NCBI RefSeq assembly: GCF_024171485.1
Contig: NZ_JALJZX010000004.1
Span: forward strand, 124,001 to 188,000
Source of the DNA: Chryseobacterium sp. HSC-36S06
GTDB taxonomy: Bacteria > Bacteroidota > Bacteroidia > Flavobacteriales > Weeksellaceae
Direction: 5' to 3'
Length of the DNA: 64,000 nucleotides
Shown: positions 54,449 to 62,864 of the stretch, piece after piece
Numbering within the stretch: position 1 is the stretch's first letter
Layout: the number at the start of each line of letters is the position of its first letter
Position numbers and translations under genes: made by a program
Notes under the pieces: generated by a model
Told to the model about the DNA's origin: nothing
Database searches by the model: none
The model's input: the letters and a program-made list of their open reading frames with translations, nothing else

Positions 54449-54477
54449 GTTCAGAATTTCTTAAAGCAAACTTAAGA
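54449..54477 (+). promoter_or_regulatory. Candidate PhoB-binding site (11-bp phased repeats)
   Basis: Three 7-mers, GTTCAGA (54449), CTTAAAG (54460) and CTTAAGA (54471), occur in register exactly 11 bp apart, as PhoB-class regulators require. The core CTTAA resembles the cyanobacterial Pho box core. The site lies about 63 bp before the TonB-receptor ATG and upstream of a near -7 element (TTCCTTTG, 54509-54516) that lacks a -33 TTG, as expected for an activated promoter. Confidence 0.45.
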
Positions 54478-54540
54478 TTATAGAAACACCAAAACAGTGT
54501 GTTCTTTATTCCTTTGCAACGAAAGAAATCTAATAAAGGA

Positions 54541-57147
54541 ATGAAAATTAAAAAACTGAGTATTGCGGTTTTGTTCTTAACCTCTTCATCCGCCTTGTTT
54601 TATGGGCAGATAACACCGACGGATACTATAAAAAAAGAGAAAAACATCGAGGGCGTCATCATACGCGGCAACAGCAGTAAAATCTCTGAAACTGCAATTT
54701 TGGGAGACCAAAAAAAAGCGGTTATTCAGAAACAGTCGATGGGTGCCGAGGAAATTTCGCGAAAAGGAATTTCTAATGTAGAACAGGGTTTGGTAAAAGT
54801 AACTGGAATTACTACCGTGGAAGGCCGCGGACTGTTTGTAAGAGGTCTGGAAGAACGGTACAACACCCTGCTGATTAACGGCTTGGGCTCCCCATCAAAT
54901 AATCCGTTTCAGAAAATCATTGCACTGAAACAGTTTCCGACCGATGTGGTGGGAAAACTGAATATTTATAAAACATTTAATTCTAATCTTTATGCAGACT
55001 TTGCGGGGGCAACTTTCGATATTGAAACCCTAACAATCGATAAAGCTTTTTCAAAAATCGAATTTGGTTTCGGCTACAATACGCAAACCACTTTCAAAAA
55101 TTTTAAAGTAAATCCAAACGCCTACACGGTTAATGGTTATCTGGGATTAAATTCACGGGATCGTCAACTTCCAGGTGAAGTTAGAGGTTTCGTACCGACC
55201 AATTATAATTTCACTCAACACGAATCAGTAAATTCTTTCAAAGACGGCTGGAATGTTGAAAACATCAAAGCTTTACCGAATACAAGCATTGGATTTACCA
55301 CTGCGCAGAAATTTAAATCCGGCGAAAATGCTGAGATGGGAATTCTGCTCTCTCTGAACCAGGGCAGCAAATATGAATATACCGACGGAGATAAGAACCA
55401 GTTTATTTCTCTGCAGACCGAAGGTAAAATGAATAACGACCTAAACCGTAAAGAATACACATATGAGCTGGAATCATCAGCACTTGTTGGCCTCAGCTAC
55501 AAAAACCGCGGTTTAAATGTCGCCCTGAACACGATATTTCTACAGAATTCTGCCAATGTCATCAGCGATTTTCTGGGTTACAAGGATCAGAAAGAACAGG
55601 ATGCGGGAAGGCGTTTTTTCCGTGTGGATCAGATGGATTTATCTAAATTTTTGGATGTACAGCTGCTTGGAAGCCAGAAAATTGGCGACCGTCATCTCTT
55701 CAAAGTTGGAGGAAGCTGGGTAAAAAACAATTTTCAGCAACCCGACCGCAAGATTTCCGAAGGATTCCTTACCGGAAAACCTAACGAAGTGGAAATGACT
55801 TTTGGCGGAAACAACCTAATCCGTCAGTATCTGGATGTAAACGGGAACAGCTATTTATCAGGTTTTGCAGAATATTCAGTTTTTCTTGGTGAGAAAGGGG
55901 AAAAGAAAAATTATCCCTGGCAACTTGCAGTGGGATATAACGGATTCTTCGATCACAGAAGCAATTCCTACCGGTTTATTGCATCGAATATTGATAATGT
56001 AGACTTAAGAACTGTAGTAGTTGACATTGATCATCCTCAGCAGATTTATAACGATTATATCATGAACGGCGCTTTCCATTTCAAGGAAGAAACCAATGAA
56101 AATGATTACCGCTCCAATCTTTACCAGTTTGTAAATGCGGTATATCTGAACTTAAATTATAAGCCAAATGACAACTGGGATATTTTAGTGGGAGGCCGTG
56201 TTGAAAACAACATCAACATTACCCGATATAAGGAACAGGGAGATTCGGGATTTAATAATCTGAGCAGAAACCAGTATTTTATTTTACCCTCGTTCTCGGT
56301 TAAAAAATCGCTCAACACGAAATCCAACATCCGTTTTGCAGCCAGCAAAACCATTACAAGGCCGATTTTGATTGAGTATATGCCGATTACTTACATCAAT
56401 CCGGATAACGAGAACATCATTGGAAACAAAGACCTGAAGAACAGCGAAAACTACAATCTCGATCTGAAGTATGAGATTTTTCCGACCAATAAAGAACTTT
56501 TTGCAGTGAATATTTTTGCTAAAAAAATCGATAATCCTATCGAAAGAAGTTACACAGCATCGGGAAATTCCAACGGTGTAGCAATTACCTATTTCAATGC
56601 AAAGAATGCAGTTTTAGCCGGTGCTGAAGTGGAAGGAATTATAAATCTATCAAGAATTAGTGAATCGTTATCAAAATGGACTTTAGGAGCCAATGCTACT
56701 TTTATGTATTCCAAAGTTGAAAGAAGTTCCGAAGAACTGGAACAGGAACTGCCTGCGAATTTCACAGGAACTTTAAAAGAGAGAAACCTGCAGGGCGCTG
56801 CACCATGGACCGCCAATGCTGATCTGAAATATGAATTTAGAAATGCGAATAATCTTCCTCATACTCTTTCATTTATCTATAACGTCTCCGGTTCGAAGAT
56901 TTTCACTGTGGGAACTTCAGGATTAGACCATATTTACGAAAGACCTTTCCACCAGCTTGATTTTGTGTACAACGCACAGCTTACTAAAAACTGGAACCTG
57001 AAACTCGGAATTCAGAATATCCTCAACAGCACCTATAAACTGGAGCTCGGCGACGAAGGCTACATGCCTTTGAATGTGAGAACAACAACTCATACCGACT
57101 ACAAACGCGGAACAACTTTCAACTTCACCGCTGGGTATACCTTCTAA
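54541..57147 (+). CDS. TonB-dependent receptor, possibly Pho-regulated
   Basis: An 868-residue outer-membrane receptor: signal peptide ('MKIKKLSIAVLFLTSSSALFYGQ'), plug ('GAEEISRKGISNVEQGLVKVTGITTVEGRGLFVRGLEERYNTLLINGLGSPSNNPFQK', 'FADFAGATFDIET' region) and large barrel, ending with 'GTTFNFTAGYTF' (C-terminal Phe). It lacks the CarboxypepD-regulatory N-terminal domain of SusC. ATG 54541 is preferred to the GTG at 54499. It is divergent from phoB, with likely PhoB sites between, and 29 bp upstream of a lipoprotein gene. It may import a phosphate-rich ligand under phosphate limitation, by inference. Confidence 0.88.
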   Translation: MKIKKLSIAVLFLTSSSALFYGQITPTDTIKKEKNIEGVIIRGNSSKISETAILGDQKKAVIQKQSMGAEEISRKGISNVEQGLVKVTGITTVEGRGLFVRGLEERYNTLLINGLGSPSNNPFQKIIALKQFPTDVVGKLNIYKTFNSNLYADFAGATFDIETLTIDKAFSKIEFGFGYNTQTTFKNFKVNPNAYTVNGYLGLNSRDRQLPGEVRGFVPTNYNFTQHESVNSFKDGWNVENIKALPNTSIGFTTAQKFKSGENAEMGILLSLNQGSKYEYTDGDKNQFISLQTEGKMNNDLNRKEYTYELESSALVGLSYKNRGLNVALNTIFLQNSANVISDFLGYKDQKEQDAGRRFFRVDQMDLSKFLDVQLLGSQKIGDRHLFKVGGSWVKNNFQQPDRKISEGFLTGKPNEVEMTFGGNNLIRQYLDVNGNSYLSGFAEYSVFLGEKGEKKNYPWQLAVGYNGFFDHRSNSYRFIASNIDNVDLRTVVVDIDHPQQIYNDYIMNGAFHFKEETNENDYRSNLYQFVNAVYLNLNYKPNDNWDILVGGRVENNINITRYKEQGDSGFNNLSRNQYFILPSFSVKKSLNTKSNIRFAASKTITRPILIEYMPITYINPDNENIIGNKDLKNSENYNLDLKYEIFPTNKELFAVNIFAKKIDNPIERSYTASGNSNGVAITYFNAKNAVLAGAEVEGIINLSRISESLSKWTLGANATFMYSKVERSSEELEQELPANFTGTLKERNLQGAAPWTANADLKYEFRNANNLPHTLSFIYNVSGSKIFTVGTSGLDHIYERPFHQLDFVYNAQLTKNWNLKLGIQNILNSTYKLELGDEGYMPLNVRTTTHTDYKRGTTFNFTAGYTF

Positions 57148-57176
57148 AAATCATTAATAAAAAACTTAAAAGTAAT

Positions 57177-58397
57177 ATGAAAAAGAACATTTTTAATTTA
57201 TGGGCACTTGCAGCAGTATTTGCAGTGACATCTTGTACGGTAGAAATCAGAGAAGATGCCGATATCAACAGTGGTGGAACGGGAACCGGCGGAACAACAG
57301 GAGCTGTATTAAGCGGAACAGGAACGTTGACAGGAACGCTGAAACAGAACACCGTTGTAAAAAAAGGAACCTACACACTGGAAGGAATCGTAAAAGTTCC
57401 TGAAGGAATTTCACTTACTATAGAACCCGGCGCGACATTTACCGCAAAAACTTCCGTAGGAAGCAGCCTGGTCGTGTTACAGGGCGGAAAAATTTATGCA
57501 GAAGGTACCGCTGCAGAACCAATTGTTTTTACCTCCGACAACAAAAAACCCGGCGACTGGGGCGGAGTAACCGTTTACGGAAATGCGCCTATTAAAGCCA
57601 TTAACGGTGCATCAAAGGCACTTTCTGAAGATGGGAACAACGTTTATTATGGCGGCGACAATCCGAACGATAACTCCGGAAGTTTAAAATATGTAAGAGT
57701 AGAATATGGCGGTAAAAAAATCGGAGACGGAACTTCTGAAACGAATTCAATGACTTTCTATTCCGTAGGTGCAGGAACAGTTCTTGAAAATTTAGTCGCT
57801 TACATGGGAACAGATGACGGTTACGAATTTTTCGGCGGAACAGTAAGCGGAAAAAACCTTGTGGCTTACGGAAATTACGATGATTCCTTCGACTGGCAGG
57901 ACGCGTGGAGCGGACAGAATAACAGCAACTGGTTTGCTTACCAAACAAGTATCGGAAATTTCGGGATGGAAATTGAGGCGTCCGGAAACGCAGACAATAC
58001 CGCACCGAAAGTAAACGGAATCACTTTGATAAGAGCGGCAGGAACAAAACCAGAAACCGCTGGATCCATCGAGGTTTCGGCGATTCAGTTCAAGAAACAC
58101 GGGAACGGAATCTTCAGCAATGTATTTATAGACGGTTACAAAGACACCGACGGCAAGAAGGCCTACGCTGTTCTGATTCAGGATGCCGCAACTGAAAGCG
58201 AGCAGGTTAACAAAAATAAAGTAAGTATTTCCCCGATCAATCACACCGGCTCGGATAATCTGAACATTTGGGGTTACGCCTACACGCCAAACGGAGGAAA
58301 AACTTTTACGAGTGATGCAACTGTAAAAAAAGTTACCCTAACTTCCGGAAACTGGGCAACAGTAAATGGAGTTGATCTTTTATCAGCTTTAAAATAA
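57177..58397 (+). CDS. Beta-helix lipoprotein paired with TonB receptor
   Basis: A 406-residue lipoprotein (signal 'NLWALAAVFAVTSCTVEI', lipobox TSC, Cys about 20). After a Gly/Thr-rich linker it has a repetitive beta-solenoid-like body: 'YTLEGIVKVPEGISLTIEPGATFTAKTSVG', 'GKIYAEGTAAEPIVFTSDNKKPGDWGGVTVYGN', 'GDNPNDNSGSLKYVRVEYGGKK', 'GTVLENLVAYMGTDDGYEFFGGTVSGKNLVAYGNYDDSFDWQDAW'. Automated pipelines call this family 'multidrug transporter', which is wrong: there are no membrane helices. Following a TonB receptor it is likely a surface ligand-binding lipoprotein with SusD-like position but a different fold. Confidence 0.85.
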   Translation: MKKNIFNLWALAAVFAVTSCTVEIREDADINSGGTGTGGTTGAVLSGTGTLTGTLKQNTVVKKGTYTLEGIVKVPEGISLTIEPGATFTAKTSVGSSLVVLQGGKIYAEGTAAEPIVFTSDNKKPGDWGGVTVYGNAPIKAINGASKALSEDGNNVYYGGDNPNDNSGSLKYVRVEYGGKKIGDGTSETNSMTFYSVGAGTVLENLVAYMGTDDGYEFFGGTVSGKNLVAYGNYDDSFDWQDAWSGQNNSNWFAYQTSIGNFGMEIEASGNADNTAPKVNGITLIRAAGTKPETAGSIEVSAIQFKKHGNGIFSNVFIDGYKDTDGKKAYAVLIQDAATESEQVNKNKVSISPINHTGSDNLNIWGYAYTPNGGKTFTSDATVKKVTLTSGNWATVNGVDLLSALK

Positions 58398-58429
58398 GGA
58401 GTTCTTCAGTCAGTATTTCATATCAAATT

Positions 58430-58454
58430 AAAACCACCGGATTTCGGTGGTTTT
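58430..58454. terminator. Bidirectional terminator between lipoprotein and barstar genes
   Basis: Stem AAAACCACCG/CGGTGGTTTT with a GATTT loop, between two convergent stop codons. Confidence 0.85.
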
Positions 58455-58459
58455 ATTAT

Positions 58460-58777
58460 TTATTGTTGAGTTGGAGTTTCTTCTTCAGAACCTTCTTCAT
58501 CTTCGTATTGCTCAAGATAATAAGCGAACGTAAAATCATCCAATTCATCTTCTGCATCTTCCAGCGTTACGAGCAAATCTTCGAAAGTTTCGAGCTGATC
58601 AACACTTAAGTTCACAAATTCAAGATGAAGCGGAAGTTGAACAAAACCCGTGAGTGAATCATAAAGCGCATCCAAATTATCGCCGAAATATTCCGGAAGT
58701 GTAAGTTTTTCCTTTAACTGGGCATAAAAATCATCGTAATCGCCAATGTCTGTAAAATCGATATAAACTGTTTTCAT
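58460..58777 (-). CDS. Barstar-family ribonuclease inhibitor
   Basis: A 105-residue immunity protein of the barstar family. The binding face is conserved: 'LPEYFGDNLDALYDSLTGFV' matches barstar 'LPEYYGENLDALWDxLTGWV', giving Tyr29, Asp35 and Asp39; Trp38 is Tyr and Trp44 is Phe. The C-terminal tail is strongly acidic. It binds and blocks the RNase encoded just upstream (31 bp), protecting the cytoplasm until the enzyme is exported. Confidence 0.92.
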   Translation of the reverse strand: MKTVYIDFTDIGDYDDFYAQLKEKLTLPEYFGDNLDALYDSLTGFVQLPLHLEFVNLSVDQLETFEDLLVTLEDAEDELDDFTFAYYLEQYEDEEGSEEETPTQQ

Positions 58778-58808
58778 TTTTATTTTTTAGAATTGATTTA
58801 AATTTTTT

Positions 58809-59369
58809 CTATTGCTTTTCAAAAGATTTGTAATGGTTTTTAGTCAGCCAAACTTCACCGTTTTTGGTAAAGACAATTCGGTCGGCATTTCGCCGTCCGC
58901 AGTTGTAATTCACGTCGGCTTCAAAATATTGCGCCCCTATTGGCAAAGTTTTTTCTCTGTTGCTGAATTTATCCCCGCCAATCGCTCGACCTGGCAAAAC
59001 ATCACATAAATTTCCTTCAGACGCGACCCAGCCTTTACTTCTGGCTTCGCCTTTGGTGATATAATAATGCGGAAGTTTTCTGTTCGCTTTCACATAATCA
59101 ATGACCAGGTTTTCTTCGGTAAGGTCATCAATATTGCCTGAGTTAGTTGAAGAATTCCTTTCCTTATTTTCCGGGGAATCCTGCTGAATGTTTTGCTGAT
59201 TTTCTTGACGATCTGCGTATCCACTTTCCTGCGTTACCGCAGTTGTTTGCTGAGTTCCGGCTTCACTCTTTTTCTCAATTTTATAATTATTGATGAGATA
59301 CATCACCAAAAAAGCGCTGAGCATCCCGATGATAAAAAAGAGGCCGAGCTTGAGACTTTGTCTGTTCAT
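58809..59369 (-). CDS. Barnase-type ribonuclease with N-terminal anchor
   Basis: A 186-residue protein: an N-terminal hydrophobic segment (about 8-28, signal anchor or uncleaved signal), a Gln/Thr-rich linker (about 32-75) and a barnase domain (about 77-186). Compared with Bacillus barnase it retains Lys27 ('YITKGEA'), Arg59 ('SNREKT'), Glu73 ('FEADVNY'), Arg83 and Arg87 ('RRNADR') and His102 ('NHYKSF'), so it should be an active guanyl-preferring RNase. Cysteines occur at barnase positions 43 ('GNLCDV') and 80 ('NYNCGRR'), close enough to form a disulfide, which fits an exported enzyme. Its inhibitor is downstream. Confidence 0.93.
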   Translation of the reverse strand: MNRQSLKLGLFFIIGMLSAFLVMYLINNYKIEKKSEAGTQQTTAVTQESGYADRQENQQNIQQDSPENKERNSSTNSGNIDDLTEENLVIDYVKANRKLPHYYITKGEARSKGWVASEGNLCDVLPGRAIGGDKFSNREKTLPIGAQYFEADVNYNCGRRNADRIVFTKNGEVWLTKNHYKSFEKQ

Positions 59370-59431
59370 TTCTAATTATAAATTGGCTGTAAAAATTCTA
59401 CTTTAGTCTTTAATCTTTCACCTGATTCATT

Positions 59432-60220
59432 TTACCTCCATTCTTCGGGAATATCACAAACCGGAATCGGCTGCATTTTGTGTTGCGCGGCTTTGTTCAT
59501 GCGGGCAAAGATTTTATAAACTTCCAGGTCTCTTCCGCTGTAATCTGCTTCGGTTTTGGTTCCCCATTCTTTCTGAATTTTTTCCAGTTCAGGATAAGTA
59601 GCGCCAATCTGCTGCTCATCGGTTCTTTCCACATCCCAAAGTCCATCCGTTGGAATTGCATTCTGGATTGATTCTACAAGATTCAGTGATTTCGCCAGTT
59701 GGTAAACCTCGGTTTTATAAAGATCGGCAATCGGTGACACATCTACTCCACCATCGCCATATTTGGTATAAAAACCAATCCCGAAATCCTCCACTTTATT
59801 CCCGGTTCCGCAAACCAAAAGTCCGTTCAGCTGCCCGAAATAATACAAAGTAAGCATTCGCAAACGTGCTCTGGTATTGGCAAATGCCAGTTTTTCTTCC
59901 GGATATTTTTCATCATCTACATTAAAAGCCCTGTAAAGTTCTTCGAACGCCGGTGTAAGGTTCAGCGAAATGGCTTCGACATTAGAAAATTTCGATTTCA
60001 GATCTTCAATATGTTCCCAGGCGCGGTTTACCTGATCTTCTTTCTGATGAATCGGCATTTCGATTAAAAGCGTCTTCAGTCCCGTCATTGCACACAGCGT
60101 GGAAACCACTGCAGAATCTACCCCGCCGGAAACTCCGATCACATATCCTTTAACTTTAGCATTTTCGGCATATTCTTTCAGCCAGGAAACGATCTTTTCT
60201 GTTATTTTTTCTGTTTGCAT
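59432..60220 (-). CDS. nadE: NAD+ synthetase (ammonia-dependent)
   Basis: A 262-residue NAD synthetase that amidates nicotinic acid adenine dinucleotide with ammonia and ATP. The N-type ATP-PPase loop is 'VIGVSGGVDSAVVSTL' (SGGxDS), followed by 'ARLRMLTLYYFGQLNGLLVCGTGNKVEDFGIGFYTKYGDGGVDVSPIADLYKTEVYQLAKSL'. No glutaminase domain is present. nadE, gldB and gldC are often neighbours in flavobacteria, with nadE divergent as here. Confidence 0.96.
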   Translation of the reverse strand: MQTEKITEKIVSWLKEYAENAKVKGYVIGVSGGVDSAVVSTLCAMTGLKTLLIEMPIHQKEDQVNRAWEHIEDLKSKFSNVEAISLNLTPAFEELYRAFNVDDEKYPEEKLAFANTRARLRMLTLYYFGQLNGLLVCGTGNKVEDFGIGFYTKYGDGGVDVSPIADLYKTEVYQLAKSLNLVESIQNAIPTDGLWDVERTDEQQIGATYPELEKIQKEWGTKTEADYSGRDLEVYKIFARMNKAAQHKMQPIPVCDIPEEWR

Positions 60221-60274
60221 TTTTTGTCTGTTTTCAAGTAAGTGACGGAGATCGCAGAATCCTTAAATTTTGCT

Positions 60275-60282
60275 TATTTTTG
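60275..60282 (+). promoter_or_regulatory. -7 promoter element for gldB-gldC
   Basis: TATTTTTG, exact TAnnTTTG match, 24 bp before ATG 60307. It overlaps the longer ORF's TTG start at 60280, which rules that start out. Confidence 0.5.
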
Positions 60283-60306
60283 CGTCTTAAATCTGATGTA
60301 AAAATA

Positions 60307-61287
60307 ATGAAGTTTTTTAGATATTTGCTTTTTTCAGCCGTTTTCGTTTTCGGTGCAGTTTCCTGCAAAAAAGGGACGAGAAATATTTGGACTGTCGAAA
60401 TAAAAGAGCCTGCGAAAAATGTGGAAGTGACCGATATTTCAAAGGAATTTTACGACGCAAATGTGCCTCTCGAGGAATTCAAACAGAAATATCCGTGGTT
60501 TCAGGGAAGTGTTCCTGATGAGGATTACAGCATCAGAAGAGCCGATACGGCTGAAGTGAAAATTTATAAGGAAGCCATTTCTAAAATTGATACTGCCAAA
60601 CTCAACAAAGATTTAACAGGCCTTTTTTCGCACATCAAATATCATTTCCCTGAATTTAAAGAACCGCAGGTTTTTCTCTTTTCATCGGTGTTGAGCGGAA
60701 TTATGGAACCTGTCTTTTACAGAGATGATGTCAATATGCTTTTTATTGATGTTACCGGTTTTATGGGCGACAACAACCCAAATTACAAAGGTTTGGAACA
60801 GTATTTTCAGCTCTCGATGAATCCTCAGAATATCGTTCCTAAAGTATCGCAAACCTTTGCCGAATATTTTGTTCAGCCAAATCCCAATCACCAGAAATTT
60901 ATCGACGAGATTATTTATCAGGGGAAAATTATGACCCTTCAGGATGCTTTTCTACCGGATTTTCCGGATTATCTGAAGATGCATTATTCCCAGAAACAAT
61001 ATGAATGGGCAAAAGAAAATGAAGTAAACATCTGGAATTATTTCGTAGAAAGCAATCTTATTTTCAGTGACGACATCCGATTAAAGGAACGGTTTATCAA
61101 TCCCGGTCCGTTTTCAAAATTCTATACCGAAATCGATAACGAATCTTCTCCAAGAGTCGGAATTTTCACAGGATGGCAAATCAGCAGGAAATTCTATCAG
61201 GAAAAACCTGAAACAAAACTCGGCGATTTCCTGAAAATGAACGCTCAGGACATTTTCAACCAAAGCAATTATAAACCTAAATATTAA
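60307..61287 (+). CDS. gldB: Gliding motility lipoprotein GldB
   Basis: A 326-residue lipoprotein (signal 'MKFFRYLLFSAVFVFGAVSC', lipobox VSC). 'PLEEFKQKYPWFQGSVPDEDYSIRRAD', 'KYHFPEF', 'DDVNMLFIDVTGFMGDNNPNYKGLEQYFQLSMNPQNIVPKVSQTFAEYF' and 'IYQGKIMTLQDAFLPDFPDYLKMHYSQKQYEWAKENEVNIWNYF' match GldB, a membrane-attached protein needed for gliding and T9SS function in Flavobacterium. Non-gliding relatives keep it for secretion. The start at 60307 follows the promoter. Confidence 0.92.
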   Translation: MKFFRYLLFSAVFVFGAVSCKKGTRNIWTVEIKEPAKNVEVTDISKEFYDANVPLEEFKQKYPWFQGSVPDEDYSIRRADTAEVKIYKEAISKIDTAKLNKDLTGLFSHIKYHFPEFKEPQVFLFSSVLSGIMEPVFYRDDVNMLFIDVTGFMGDNNPNYKGLEQYFQLSMNPQNIVPKVSQTFAEYFVQPNPNHQKFIDEIIYQGKIMTLQDAFLPDFPDYLKMHYSQKQYEWAKENEVNIWNYFVESNLIFSDDIRLKERFINPGPFSKFYTEIDNESSPRVGIFTGWQISRKFYQEKPETKLGDFLKMNAQDIFNQSNYKPKY

Positions 61288-61329
61288 AAAGAGTTGCGCT
61301 TACCGCCGACTCCCAATTCAAATAAAATC

Positions 61330-61656
61330 ATGAGAAAGACCCAAATTACCATAGACATTGAACTTGATGAAAACCACGTTCCGGAAACCATGACCTGGAA
61401 CGCCGAAGATGGCGGAATCGAAGCCCAGGAAACCAAAGCAACCATGATTTCTGTTTGGGACGATAAGACGATGGAAGCTTTAAGAATCGATCTCTGGACC
61501 AAAGACATGCCCGTAGACCAGATGAAAATGTTTCTTCACCAAATCCTTGTTTCTTTGGCAAACACTTACGAACGTGCTACCGGAGAAGAAGATGTTGCAA
61601 AATGGATGGAAGAAATGGCGGAGCAGTTCGCGGCGAAATCTGCGATAAAAATGTAA
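61330..61656 (+). CDS. gldC: Gliding motility protein GldC
   Basis: A 108-residue cytoplasmic protein matching GldC ('KTQITIDIELDENHVPETMTWNAEDGGIEAQETKATMISVWDDKTMEALRIDLWTKDMPVDQMKMFLHQILVSLANTYERATGE'). It belongs with GldB in the gliding/T9SS gene set; its exact role is unclear. It starts 42 bp after the gldB stop and is in the same operon. The ATG at 61330 is the family start; a longer frame to 61294 lacks family similarity. Confidence 0.92.
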   Translation: MRKTQITIDIELDENHVPETMTWNAEDGGIEAQETKATMISVWDDKTMEALRIDLWTKDMPVDQMKMFLHQILVSLANTYERATGEEDVAKWMEEMAEQFAAKSAIKM

Positions 61657-61680
61657 TTTTCAAATCCCGAACTTCAAATT

Positions 61681-61703
61681 TCAAATCAAATCAAATCAAA
61701 TCA
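61681..61703 (+). repeat. Pentanucleotide repeat just before PLP enzyme start
   Basis: (TCAAA)4TCA ends 2 bp before the ATG at 61706, in the untranslated leader of the next gene. Related CAAAT units appear a little upstream. Confidence 0.6.
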
Positions 61704-61705
61704 CT

Positions 61706-62845
61706 ATGAACTTCAATACAAAAGTAATCCACGGTTGCCAGCACCACGAATCAGCAACAGGATCGGTAAATGTGCCAGTATTTTTAACTTCAACTTTTGC
61801 GCAGAAATCTCCGGGAATCCATTCCGGTTACGAATATTCCCGCGCCGCGAATCCTACACGACAGGCTCTGGAAGACAGTTTGGCAAGCATTGAAAACGGT
61901 GCGAGAGGCCTGGCTTTCGGTTCCGGTCTGGCAGCGATCGACTGTGTTTTAAAATTACTGAATCCGGGTGATGAAGTAATTGCGGTTGATGACCTTTACG
62001 GCGGAACTTACAGAATGTTTACCCGTTTATTTGAAAAATATCAGTTAAAATTTACTTTCGTGAATTTTGACGATGTTTCTAAAATCTCAGATTTAATTAC
62101 CGATAAAACCAAACTGATATGGCTCGAAACGCCAACCAATCCGCTCATGAAACTGGTGGATATCAAAGCGGTAACCGATCTTGTAAAAGGAAAAGAAATT
62201 CTGGTTGCGGTCGACAATACTTTTGCCTCACCTTATCTGCAGCTTCCTTTAGATCTGGGTGCTGATATTGTAATGCATTCCGCGACAAAATATCTCGGTG
62301 GACATTCCGATGTTATTGCCGGAGCACTGATTGCTAAAACTGCTGAACTGGGCGAAAAACTTCACTTCATCCAGTTTGCGAGCGGCGGAATTCTCGGTCC
62401 TCATGATTCTTATCTGGTTTTGAGAGGAATTAAAACTCTGGCTTTAAGAATGCAGCGTCATTCGGACAACGGTATGGAAGTCGCTAAATATTTAGAAAGT
62501 CATCCTGCGGTTGATAAAGTAATTTATCCAGGTTTAGAATCTCATCCACAACACGATCTGGCGAAAAAACAGATGAAAGATTTCGGCGGAATGGTTTCCT
62601 TTACGTTTAAATCAGGTAAAAAAGAAGACGCCATTAAGTTTTTAGAAAAAGTAAAAGTTTTCACTTTAGCTGAATCTTTAGGCGGTGTTGAATCTTTGGC
62701 AAATCATCCGGCTTTGATGACGCATGCTTCCATTCCTGAAGACAAACGCGCTGAACTGGGAATTACCGACGATTTGGTAAGATTAAGTGTTGGTATTGAA
62801 GACAAAGATGATCTGATTGCCGATCTGGAAAGAGCGTTTTCTTAA
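61706..62845 (+). CDS. Cystathionine gamma-synthase/lyase-type PLP enzyme
   Basis: A 379-residue Cys/Met-metabolism PLP enzyme. The PLP lysine is in 'VMHSATKYLGGHSDVIAGALI', with 'SGYEYSRAANPTRQALEDSLASIENGARGLAFGSGLAAI', 'DLYGGTYRMFTRLFEKY' and 'TKLIWLETPTNPLMKLVDI' around it. Family members make cystathionine from an activated homoserine or split it; sequence alone does not settle the direction, though cystathionine gamma-synthase (metB) or gamma-lyase are the likeliest. A short-repeat leader precedes it. Confidence 0.92.
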   Translation: MNFNTKVIHGCQHHESATGSVNVPVFLTSTFAQKSPGIHSGYEYSRAANPTRQALEDSLASIENGARGLAFGSGLAAIDCVLKLLNPGDEVIAVDDLYGGTYRMFTRLFEKYQLKFTFVNFDDVSKISDLITDKTKLIWLETPTNPLMKLVDIKAVTDLVKGKEILVAVDNTFASPYLQLPLDLGADIVMHSATKYLGGHSDVIAGALIAKTAELGEKLHFIQFASGGILGPHDSYLVLRGIKTLALRMQRHSDNGMEVAKYLESHPAVDKVIYPGLESHPQHDLAKKQMKDFGGMVSFTFKSGKKEDAIKFLEKVKVFTLAESLGGVESLANHPALMTHASIPEDKRAELGITDDLVRLSVGIEDKDDLIADLERAFS

Positions 62846-62864
62846 TCTCATTTTCATTAATAAA

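Noticed and set aside
58460..59369. Calling the barnase-barstar pair a defence island or classical toxin-antitoxin addiction module.
   Set aside because: The RNase has an export signal, and no phage or plasmid context is present, so a secreted enzyme plus immunity protein is more likely.
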